The notes beneath the pieces were generated by a model that was not told the origin of the DNA, did no database searches, and saw only the letters and a program-made list of their open reading frames with translations. DNA of 9,330 nucleotides, taken from positions 1,244-10,573 of the forward strand of contig JAEMTX010000058.1 of the NCBI GenBank assembly GCA_016462055.1, read 5' to 3'. The position numbers were made by a program, and so were the translations under genes. The DNA comes from Acidimicrobiia bacterium (GTDB taxonomy: Bacteria > Actinomycetota > Acidimicrobiia > Acidimicrobiales > Acidimicrobilacustridaceae). Each line of letters starts with the position of its first letter. The stretch's first letter is position 1. This document shows positions 1-6,139 of this stretch, one piece after another.

Positions 1-1251
1 GCGCTACTCGGCGCGGCAGTCATCCATTTCGCCATGGTTCCCCAACACATGAGTGAATGGTCACCCGAAGGCATTGCGTTCATCGTGACTGGCTGGGTAC
101 AGGTCGCTCTCGCCATTGGCATTGTCCTGCGACCCAAGCGCTGGATGTTGTGGGTGACCGTGGCTGCGTCGACGGTGTTTATCGCTGCCTGGGCAATCAC
201 TCGCGTGTGGGGCGCACCATTTGGTCCCGGTTCCGGAATTGCGCAACCAAAGTCGTATGTCGATCTCGCGTGCGTTGCCCTCGAAGCGCTCGCGGTTGTT
301 GTTGCGGTGCTTGCGATTTGGCGTCCGACATTTGCAGCGGGCTGGCGTACTGAAGGTTTGGTCTTCGCCTCGGTCATTCCCGTTGCACTCATTGTTCTCG
401 CAACATCGGCAGTTGCCTCGCCCAGTGCATTGCACCATGCCCATGGTGGCAATCCATGCCCAAAGGGACAGAAAGCCAATCTGGAACTCATGTCGAGCGA
501 CGGCCATGGTCACGACACCGAAGAATGCGTGTCTGACATCGATGACAAAGGTCTCTCGCTTCTCACAAACGGCCACCACAATCAGATGCGCAACGATCCG
601 CTTGATCCCGCCACCCAAGCAGAGCTTGATCGTCAACTCGCTATCACTCGCGAAGTGGCGGCACAGTTCCCAACCCTTGCCGACGCTGCCGCTGCCGGTT
701 ATCGCCGCGCCGGACCATACACACCTGGTCTTGGAGTGCATTACATCCGCAGCGGGATGGGGGAACTGAACCCAGCGGGAACAATGACCGAGGACACGCT
801 TCGTCATCCACAGTCGCTCATTTATGCGGGAACTGAACCCAACTCCCCCATCGCCGGATTCATGTATTACTCGATGTCAAAAATCGAACCGACTGGCTTC
901 CCGGGAACCAACGACACGTGGCATTACCACTCCAATGTCTGCGTCAAAATGACCGCAGCGGGCACCGAAGCTCCCTTTGGCGCCGACCGCAGTGATGTCA
1001 CCGTGGACATGTGCAAAAGCGTTGGAGGCTTCATGATCAACACCACACGGTGGATGGTGCATGTGTGGTCAGTGCCGGGTTGGGAAAACGACTCAGGAGG
1101 AGTGTTTTCTGAAGTGAACCCGAAACTCGGTTGTTCCGATGGAACCTATTACCGACTCAGCGACGAGGAACTCGTTGCGATGCCGATTAATGCATGCCAT
1201 TCAGGCGCGCCGGGCGACCCGACGAGCGACGAGTACGACCAGCGCAGTTAA
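1..1251 (+). CDS. Multi-pass membrane protein with His/Cys-rich extracytoplasmic domain (5' partial)
   Basis: The frame is open to the left edge. The first Met is at base 34, but 11 further codons upstream read as a hydrophobic stretch (ALLGAAVIHFA) continuous with the protein, so the true start lies outside the window. Numbering from the Met at 34 (405 aa), hydrophobic helices lie at about 11-32, 37-59, 73-97 and 107-129. A soluble region of about 275 residues follows. It opens with a His-rich stretch (HHAH at 134-137, then HGH at 158-160) and contains Cys142, Cys165, Cys303, Cys327, Cys367 and Cys388. A WHYHSNVC motif (296-303) and MVHVW (341-345) look like metal-binding or structural sites. 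The N-terminal HFAMVPQHMSEW resembles small actinobacterial integral membrane proteins. I do not recognise a named family for the whole protein; metal binding is inference. The stop lies 4 bp from the stop of the convergent BKACE gene. Confidence 0.8.
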   Translation, partial: ALLGAAVIHFAMVPQHMSEWSPEGIAFIVTGWVQVALAIGIVLRPKRWMLWVTVAASTVFIAAWAITRVWGAPFGPGSGIAQPKSYVDLACVALEALAVVVAVLAIWRPTFAAGWRTEGLVFASVIPVALIVLATSAVASPSALHHAHGGNPCPKGQKANLELMSSDGHGHDTEECVSDIDDKGLSLLTNGHHNQMRNDPLDPATQAELDRQLAITREVAAQFPTLADAAAAGYRRAGPYTPGLGVHYIRSGMGELNPAGTMTEDTLRHPQSLIYAGTEPNSPIAGFMYYSMSKIEPTGFPGTNDTWHYHSNVCVKMTAAGTEAPFGADRSDVTVDMCKSVGGFMINTTRWMVHVWSVPGWENDSGGVFSEVNPKLGCSDGTYYRLSDEELVAMPINACHSGAPGDPTSDEYDQRS

Positions 1252-1255
1252 CCGC

Positions 1256-2131
1256 TCAGGCGCGAGGCAAGCCGAGAATCTCGGCGGCCTCGTCACAGGT
1301 TGCGACAGCAACACCCATGCGCTCGCACACTTCGACTGCGTTGCGCGTGAGTTCAGCATTCGTGGGCTGACGATCGCCACCGTAGAACTCGAGTCCAAGG
1401 TGAAGGTGGCCCCCACGCTCGATTGCGTATTCGGCCAGGCCGGCTTCGATCGGATCTCCACCAACAACTGACAATGCCCACGGCACCGGACAATCGCCGA
1501 GCATCTCGAGATACGCATCGAGCGCCAATCGAGTTGGCGGCAGACCGAATGGCGCCCCCATGTACCCACGATCAGTCGACAGGTAGAACTTGATCATTGT
1601 GCCGGCCGGAAGCTTTCCTGCCTTCCAGTACAACATCGTGGTACGCATGAAGGCCGGTTCGTAAATCGCAAGACTCGGTCCCACGCGATCGGCGGAAGCT
1701 TGTTCCATTTGAATGCGGATCGAGTCGTAACTATTTGAGTACACGATGCCTGCGTTCGGAATGCCGTCAGCATCGATGCCGCCGAGATTGGTTGAACCTG
1801 GATCACACAAACTGACTTTCATGAGTCCGGTTTCGGCGAGCAGATGCAAGTGCTCGAAATCAAGTCCACCGTTTGTAAAATTTGCTGTCGGGTACAACAA
1901 CGCGTCGGGACGTTCGGCAAACACCGGCATCCACCCCGCCAAATAATCATCGGCGACCTCACGGGGATCACCAAAGACCGCACCGTGATTGTGAATGATC
2001 GACGCGCCGGCAGCGAGCGTCTCAAGCGTGTCGGTGGCAAGTTCTTCATGCGACCGCGGGACGTTTGGATTGTGTTCCTTGGTCCGATTCCCGTTGATTG
2101 CTGCTTCGATGATGACTGGTCCGCGTTCCAT
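1256..2131 (-). CDS. BKACE / DUF849-family beta-keto acid cleavage protein (3-keto-5-aminohexanoate cleavage protein-like)
   Basis: This 291-aa protein has the usual length for the family. Members are Zn-dependent TIM-barrel enzymes that condense a beta-keto acid with acetyl-CoA and release acetoacetate plus a new acyl-CoA (family knowledge). Visible hallmarks are IIEAAINGN (7-15, carrying the conserved N-terminal Glu9), the metal pair H47-N-H49 in IIHNH, the PGSTNLGG stretch (111-118), and GGHLHLGLE (240-248) carrying the third expected metal ligand, Glu248. From memory of the Kce structure, the catalytic Arg and Asp flank that Glu; here those positions appear to be His244 and Phe249, so substrate or chemistry may differ. 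ATG 2131 is the first usable start after an in-frame stop at 2252-2254. No Shine-Dalgarno is seen, but a TANNNT hexamer ends 7 nt before the ATG, suggesting a leaderless mRNA. The gene diverges from a LysR regulator that may control it. The family call is firm; the substrate is unknown. Confidence 0.85.
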   Translation of the reverse strand: MERGPVIIEAAINGNRTKEHNPNVPRSHEELATDTLETLAAGASIIHNHGAVFGDPREVADDYLAGWMPVFAERPDALLYPTANFTNGGLDFEHLHLLAETGLMKVSLCDPGSTNLGGIDADGIPNAGIVYSNSYDSIRIQMEQASADRVGPSLAIYEPAFMRTTMLYWKAGKLPAGTMIKFYLSTDRGYMGAPFGLPPTRLALDAYLEMLGDCPVPWALSVVGGDPIEAGLAEYAIERGGHLHLGLEFYGGDRQPTNAELTRNAVEVCERMGVAVATCDEAAEILGLPRA

Positions 2132-2138
2132 AGCGCCG

Positions 2139-2144
2139 ACAGTA
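2139..2144 (-). promoter_or_regulatory. Putative -10 element for leaderless BKACE transcript
   Basis: On the minus strand TACTGT fits the TANNNT consensus. Exactly 7 nt (CGGCGCT) separate it from ATG 2131, the spacing expected if transcription begins at the start codon. There is no ribosome binding site upstream of this ATG and no clear -35; the -35 zone falls inside the hairpin stem. This is pattern-based only. Confidence 0.4.
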
Positions 2145-2149
2145 GGCCG

Positions 2150-2185
2150 AAAACGACCGAAGCCGGCCCTTTGGGTCGGCTTCGG
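2150..2185 (-). terminator. 13-bp stem hairpin with short T run, terminator-like on the minus strand
   Basis: CCGAAGCCGGCCC (2157-2169), a TTT loop, and GGGTCGGCTTCGG (2173-2185) form a 13-bp stem with one G-U wobble and no bulge. Read on the minus strand, it is followed by TCGTTTTC, which has the shape of an intrinsic terminator. It sits between two divergent genes, where no annotated minus-strand transcript needs terminating. It could end a short RNA begun farther right, act as an attenuator or insulator for BKACE, or be a leftover. The fold is certain on paper; the function is not. Confidence 0.4.
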
Positions 2186-2226
2186 AGCGGAGGTGGAAAC
2201 CGGGGGGACAGTCTCAACACCTTCTA

Positions 2227-2262
2227 CGGACTCTGCAGAGGGGGATCCGCTTTATGAGTCCG
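2227..2262. repeat. Nested inverted repeats in the divergent control region
   Basis: CGGACTC (2227-2233) is the exact inverse of GAGTCCG (2256-2262), with 22 nt between them. Overlapping the left arm is a perfect 10-bp palindrome, CTCTGCAGAG (2231-2240). Dyads between a LysR-type gene and its divergent partner are typical operator material, so this is a candidate regulator site. I could not find a convincing T-N11-A box with matching arms, so the assignment is tentative. Confidence 0.3.
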
Positions 2263-2312
2263 ACACTTGCTCATTGCAGTGTGCTCCTATGTTACCCATC
2301 GGTCCAACTGTT

Positions 2313-2318
2313 TATCGT
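2313..2318 (+). promoter_or_regulatory. Putative -10 element for the LysR-carboxyltransferase operon
   Basis: TATCGT fits TANNNT and ends 5 nt before an in-frame GTG (2324) and 23 nt before the preferred ATG (2342). It would give either a leaderless mRNA starting near the GTG or a very short leader. No recognisable -35 lies at the normal distance, and no Shine-Dalgarno precedes either start. Confidence 0.3.
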
Positions 2319-2341
2319 GATCTGTGCCATCATTATTTGTG

Positions 2342-3274
2342 ATGGATCTCCGACAGCTCTCGACCCTGCTCGCCGTGGTCGATCACGGGGGCTTCACCGC
2401 CGCCGCTCGATCGCTCCATACCGTGCAATCCAACGTTTCTGCCCACATTTCTCGGCTTGAGAAGGAACTCGGAGCGACTCTCATAGAGCGCTCCACCGGC
2501 CTCCCCACGGCCGAGGGAACTGTCGTGGTGGAACGAGCCCGGCGCATTTACGCGGAACTCGCCGCGCTTAGCGCCGACGTCCATTCGGTCCGATCCGAGG
2601 TATCAGGGACTGCTCGCATCGGCATTATCGGAACCACTGCCCGGTGGCTCGCTCCGTTGCTCATCGAGACGACAGCCACAAGGCACCCTCTTATCCGGGT
2701 TGAAGTTCACGATGCCACCACGGCCTCGCTTCTTCTCAAACTCGACACCGGCGCAATTGATTTCGCCGTTCTCACGACACCCACTAACGATCCTGGAGTC
2801 GTTTCGACCTCGCTGTTCACCGAGGACCGCATCCTTGCCACGCCGGTCGGCCATCCGTTATTCGGACGTGACCACATCACACTTGCCGATCTCAGTGGCG
2901 TGAATCTGATCGTCGAACCGCCTGGCCGTCCGTTCCGCGACCAACTCGATGCGTTGTTTGCCGAACGTGGGTATGTCTTGGCTATGAAAGCCGAGGTGGA
3001 CGGCACTCGACTTATGGCCTCGCTGGCCTTTGAAGGGTTCGGCGCGGCGATTCTTCCAGCGAGCGCGGTATCGACCCGATCCGACCTTGGCTGGCATACC
3101 GCACCGGTCGAGGGACTTCCCGGCCGAGCAGTGGGACTCGCCACCCGCCGTCAGGCGTTACTCTCGGCTCCAGCCCGAGTGTTAGCCGATGTCCTCAAAG
3201 ACGTCGTCGCCGCTCAGGGCAACCGCCGTCCGGGCATTCACCCGGCCATTGGCTCCACCACCTCTTCTGGTTGA
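2342..3274 (+). CDS. LysR-family transcriptional regulator
   Basis: This 310-aa protein has the normal length for a LysR regulator. The winged helix-turn-helix occupies about residues 1-60: it begins MDLRQLSTLLAVVDHGGFT, has the recognition segment around AARSLHTVQSNVSAHISRLE (21-40), and ends with LGATLIER (43-50). The linker helix runs to about residue 85. A periplasmic-binding-protein-like effector domain follows from about 92 (ARIGIIGTTA) to 290, and the last 15 residues are a low-complexity tail. I chose ATG 2342 because LysR proteins usually begin at this MDLRQL sequence; an in-frame GTG at 2324 would add six residues. Its TGA shares one base with the ATG of the downstream carboxyltransferase, so the two are translationally coupled. 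By family habit it would control the divergent BKACE gene and its own operon, with a small organic acid or CoA-linked co-inducer. That role and the effector are inferred. Confidence 0.92.
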   Translation: MDLRQLSTLLAVVDHGGFTAAARSLHTVQSNVSAHISRLEKELGATLIERSTGLPTAEGTVVVERARRIYAELAALSADVHSVRSEVSGTARIGIIGTTARWLAPLLIETTATRHPLIRVEVHDATTASLLLKLDTGAIDFAVLTTPTNDPGVVSTSLFTEDRILATPVGHPLFGRDHITLADLSGVNLIVEPPGRPFRDQLDALFAERGYVLAMKAEVDGTRLMASLAFEGFGAAILPASAVSTRSDLGWHTAPVEGLPGRAVGLATRRQALLSAPARVLADVLKDVVAAQGNRRPGIHPAIGSTTSSG

Positions 3275-4695
3275 TGACACCTCCCGCTACCTCCGCCCCC
3301 AAGAGCGGAAGGTTCGCGTCCAACACCGGGCGAGCAGTCCATCTCCGAGCAAAGGTCCCTGGCGTCGTCCACGCCGACATTGACGTTCTTGAAACGATGA
3401 GTGGGCCGCGCCCCATCGTTCGCGTTCGCATTGGCGGCGACGCAAACGAAGACGGTAAAGGTGGAGCGCTGTCACCGCGAGACGGCGAAAGCATCGCAAA
3501 CGCTGCACACGTCGCGTTAGCGGAACGACTTCCAGTTGTCGTCGAACTTTCCTCAACCGGTGCTGACATCAGCGAAGGACTTGCCGCGTTGCACGGTTGG
3601 GGCCAGGCCGCGAAAGCGTTGAGCTCCTGTTCCGGAATTGTCCCGACGGTGATGGCCGTTTCCGGACCAGCGGTATCGGGACCAGCGCTTCTTTTGGGCC
3701 TCGCCGATCATGTGGTGATGACCGAAGACGCATACGCGTTTGTGAGCGGTCCCCACATGGTGCGCCAATTCACCGGTGTTCCTATCGACAAAATGGACCT
3801 CGGTGGAGCCGGCGCCCACAGTCGAACGACCGGCGTTGCTTCCGCAGTTGTTGCCGATGCAGCCGCAGCGATGGACTGGGTAGCAAACCTGTTCGACTAT
3901 CTGCCTGGCCATAACGATGAACTTCCACCTCGGTTGGTCACGAGCGATCCCGTCGATCGATTGACGCCCGAGGCTGGCGCCATCATCCCGGCAACTCCCA
4001 CAGGCTCCTACGATGTTCGTAGCGTGATCAGAGCAATTGCCGACGACGGAGAACTTTTCGAACTTCGTGCCGCATGGGCAGCGAACCTCGTCACCACCTT
4101 TGCCTCAATCGGTGGACGACCAGTTGGCGTTGTTGCCAACCAACCGTGTGCATTAGCGGGAACGCTTGATATTCCAGCATCGCAAAAGGGAGCTCGTTTC
4201 GTTTCGTTCTGCGATGCGTTCAATATCCCGCTCATCACCCTTGTTGACACGCCCGGGTTTTACCCCGGCAAAGATCTCGAATGGCGCGGAATGATCCGCC
4301 ACGGCGCACAAATGGCATTCGCCTACGCCCGCGCCACCGTCCCGCGAGTCAACGTCACATTGCGCAAGAGTTACGGCGGCGCCTACATCGTCATGGATTC
4401 AAAGCGCATGGGAAATGACCTTGCGCTTGCGTGGCCATCGGCAGAAATCGCGGTCATGGGCGCTAAAGGTGCGGTGGAGATCCTCAATCGCGGCATCGCC
4501 GACGACGACCGCCAGGCTCTTGAAGATGCCTATGAAGCGCGCCTTCTCAACCCCTACATCGCTGCCGATCGCGGATTTATCGATGCCGTCATCGACCCGG
4601 CCGATACTCGCACGGAGATTGCTGCCGCTCTCGAGGCACTCGACCACAAGCGAGAACGCCTTCAGCCCCGCTCGCACGACAACACTCCCCTCTGA
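3274..4695 (+). CDS. Acyl-CoA carboxylase carboxyltransferase (beta-subunit-like, divergent)
   Basis: The 473-aa product is a crotonase-fold carboxyltransferase with an N-domain (about 85-210) and a C-domain (about 245-455). It would move a carboxyl group from biotin to an acyl-CoA. The C-domain is canonical: LVDTPGFYPG (323-332), KSYGGAYIVMDSK (365-377) and WPSAEIAVMGAKGAVEIL (387-404). Ile372 in GGAYIVM is the position where Ile or Asp separates acetyl- from propionyl-CoA specificity in Streptomyces enzymes (established knowledge), so acetyl-CoA or broad use is favoured. The N-domain is weaker: STGAD replaces the usual SGGAR, and AVSGPAVSGP (128-137) replaces the usual CAGG region. The protein is shorter than the roughly 520-aa PccB type, lacks the early RERI segment, and has no AccD zinc finger. 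No biotin carboxylase or biotin carrier gene is present nearby. The ATG overlaps the LysR stop (TGATG); no Shine-Dalgarno is seen, so coupled reinitiation is likely. Confidence 0.85.
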   Translation: MTPPATSAPKSGRFASNTGRAVHLRAKVPGVVHADIDVLETMSGPRPIVRVRIGGDANEDGKGGALSPRDGESIANAAHVALAERLPVVVELSSTGADISEGLAALHGWGQAAKALSSCSGIVPTVMAVSGPAVSGPALLLGLADHVVMTEDAYAFVSGPHMVRQFTGVPIDKMDLGGAGAHSRTTGVASAVVADAAAAMDWVANLFDYLPGHNDELPPRLVTSDPVDRLTPEAGAIIPATPTGSYDVRSVIRAIADDGELFELRAAWAANLVTTFASIGGRPVGVVANQPCALAGTLDIPASQKGARFVSFCDAFNIPLITLVDTPGFYPGKDLEWRGMIRHGAQMAFAYARATVPRVNVTLRKSYGGAYIVMDSKRMGNDLALAWPSAEIAVMGAKGAVEILNRGIADDDRQALEDAYEARLLNPYIAADRGFIDAVIDPADTRTEIAAALEALDHKRERLQPRSHDNTPL

Positions 4696-4725
4696 CGTCA
4701 TCGGGCGTCGTCAGGCGTCATCGGT
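4696..4725 (+). repeat. Three tandem 10-bp imperfect repeats
   Basis: CGTCATCGGG, CGTCGTCAGG and CGTCATCGGT lie head to tail directly after the carboxyltransferase stop. The first and third units match at 9 of 10 positions. The left edge overlaps the palindrome TGACGTCA (4693-4700), which includes the stop codon. The 10-bp period equals about one helical turn, so a phased protein-binding site upstream of gltA is possible, as is simple slippage. No function is established. Confidence 0.45.
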
Positions 4726-4726
4726 T

Positions 4727-4745
4727 CCGACGCTTTGGCGTTCGG
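4727..4745 (+). terminator. Weak hairpin after the LysR-carboxyltransferase operon
   Basis: CCGACGC (4727-4733) pairs with GCGTTCGG (4738-4745) around a TTTG loop with one bulged T. There is no T run after it, so an intrinsic terminator is doubtful. It is the only stem between the carboxyltransferase stop and the gltA promoter; a competing fold pairs the upstream GCGTC with the GACGC of the same stem. Confidence 0.25.
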
Positions 4746-4803
4746 TGGGGTGCTGTTTACGAATCGTTCACGCCCGGCCGACCGAACGTTGCTCTGGGGC
4801 CAC

Positions 4804-4849
4804 TAGGATGCCTGTGTAGGGGATCCGAAAAGACGACGAAATACAGGAG
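4804..4849 (+). promoter_or_regulatory. gltA -10 element and Shine-Dalgarno
   Basis: TAGGAT (4804-4809) is a good actinobacterial -10, placing the transcript start near 4816 with a leader of about 40 nt. AGGAG (4845-4849) sits 8 nt before GTG 4858 and fixes that codon as the start. I see no clear -35. This is the only gene with a visible start in the window that has an obvious ribosome binding site. Confidence 0.55.
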
Positions 4850-4857
4850 TTCGACGA

Positions 4858-6126
4858 GTGGCCGAGAGTGTGACCATCACCGACAACCGAACTGGCGAAT
4901 CGGTTGAAGTTCCGATTGTCAATGGCGGTATTGACTCAGCGGCATGGTCGAAGTTGATGCCAGGGACCTGGTTCTACGACCCGTCGTTCTCTACAACTGC
5001 TGCAGCCGAGAGTTCCATCACCGAACTCGACGGCGAAAACGGAATCCTCCGCTACCGCGGCTACCCCATTGAACAATTAGCCGAACAGTCGTCCTATCTC
5101 GAAGTTGCCTACCTGCTCCTCAATGGCCAACTTCCCACCGAAACCGAAATGGCCGAGTGGACACACGAGATCACCTACCACACGTTCATTCATGAAAACG
5201 TGCGCAAGCGCTTCATGGAGGGCTTCCACCACGATGCTCATCCCATGGGCATTCTCGTATCAACGCTCGCCGCGCTTTCCACCTTCTATCCCGATGCGAA
5301 GAACATTTTCGATCTCGAAAGTCGTCAGAAGCAGATCATCCGTCTGATCGCCAAGATGCCAACCATCGCTGCTGGCGCCCATCGCCACAGCGTGGGCATG
5401 CCGTTCGTCTACCCAGACAACAGCCTCGACTTCACCTCAAACTTCCTTTCCATGATGTGGCGCGTCGCTGAGCCCAACTACGAGCCAAACCCGGTTCTGG
5501 CCAAGGCCCTCGATGTCCTGTTCATCCTCCACGCCGACCACGAGCAGAACTGCTCGACCACGGCCATGCGTGTTGTCGGTTCTGCCCATGCCGACCCGTA
5601 TTCCTCCTCGGCGGCTGCCGCGGCCGCGTTGTACGGCCCTCGCCATGGCGGCGCCAACGAAGCCGTGCTGCGCATGCTCAACTCCATCGGCACGCTCGAC
5701 AACGTCGACGATTACGTCAAAGACGTTCGCGAAGGCAAGATGGTGCTTCAAGGTTTCGGCCATCGCGTGTACAAGAACTACGACCCGCGGGCCAAGATCA
5801 TCAAGAAGATCGCCTACGACGTCTTCGAGGTCACCGGCAAGAACGAACTTCTCGACATCGCCCTCAAACTTGAAGAAACCGCTTTGGCCGATGATTACTT
5901 CGTGAGCCGCAAGCTGTATCCGAATGTCGACTTCTACTCGGGCCTCATCTACCAGGCCATGGGCTTTCCCATCGAGATGTACACCGTGTTGTTCGCCATT
6001 CCGCGTATGGCCGGTTGGCTTGCCCACTGGAGCGAAATGCTCGATCAGAACTCGCGTATCGCTCGCCCCCGTCAGCTCTATACGGGTTCCGGCGCTCGCG
6101 ACTACGTGCCGATCGCTCAGCGCTAA
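4858..6126 (+). CDS. gltA: Citrate synthase
   Basis: The 422-aa protein is the typical length of type II bacterial citrate synthase, which condenses acetyl-CoA with oxaloacetate in the cytoplasm as the entry step of the TCA cycle. It contains the full set of active-site motifs: LHADHEQNCST (224-234, citrate-binding His228), GPRHGGANEA (260-269, catalytic His263), GFGHRVYKNYDPR (299-311, His302) and VDFYSG (357-362, catalytic Asp358). The N-terminal region with GTWFYDPSF (36-44) and GILRYRGYPIEQLAE (62-76) matches the family. The longer, GltA-type length and the N-terminal domain favour citrate over 2-methylcitrate synthase, although sequence alone cannot fully exclude the latter. The start is GTG with AGGAG 8 nt upstream. 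It has its own promoter and is likely transcribed separately from the preceding operon. Its stop lies 13 bp from the stop of the convergent quinone oxidoreductase gene. Confidence 0.97.
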   Translation: MAESVTITDNRTGESVEVPIVNGGIDSAAWSKLMPGTWFYDPSFSTTAAAESSITELDGENGILRYRGYPIEQLAEQSSYLEVAYLLLNGQLPTETEMAEWTHEITYHTFIHENVRKRFMEGFHHDAHPMGILVSTLAALSTFYPDAKNIFDLESRQKQIIRLIAKMPTIAAGAHRHSVGMPFVYPDNSLDFTSNFLSMMWRVAEPNYEPNPVLAKALDVLFILHADHEQNCSTTAMRVVGSAHADPYSSSAAAAAALYGPRHGGANEAVLRMLNSIGTLDNVDDYVKDVREGKMVLQGFGHRVYKNYDPRAKIIKKIAYDVFEVTGKNELLDIALKLEETALADDYFVSRKLYPNVDFYSGLIYQAMGFPIEMYTVLFAIPRMAGWLAHWSEMLDQNSRIARPRQLYTGSGARDYVPIAQR

Positions 6127-6139
6127 GTACACGCAGCAA

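Noticed and set aside
61..807. Minus-strand open frame of 248 codons opposite the membrane protein.
   Set aside because: Its composition is Cys/Arg/His-rich with no domain signature, while the plus strand encodes coherent membrane helices.
2132..2251. In-frame upstream extension of BKACE (Pro/Ser/Thr-rich) as extra coding sequence.
   Set aside because: The frame is open back to a stop at 2252-2254 but contains no ATG, GTG, TTG or CTG start, and the family N-terminus is already complete from ATG 2131.
2180..2270. On the minus strand, an anticodon-loop-like CTCATAA and a 3'-end-like CCACCTCCGCTCC suggested a tRNA or tmRNA.
   Set aside because: No acceptor, D or T arm can be paired in the right order, there is no GTTCGA-type T loop, and the stem around CTCATAA does not close.
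2324..2341. Alternative GTG start for the LysR gene adding six residues.
   Set aside because: LysR proteins normally begin at the MDLRQL sequence encoded from 2342. The GTG remains possible because a TATCGT hexamer ends 5 nt before it, but homology favours the ATG.
5437..6132. Minus-strand open frame of 231 codons within gltA.
   Set aside because: It is fully antisense to conserved citrate synthase motifs; the long frame is a by-product of GC-rich third positions.
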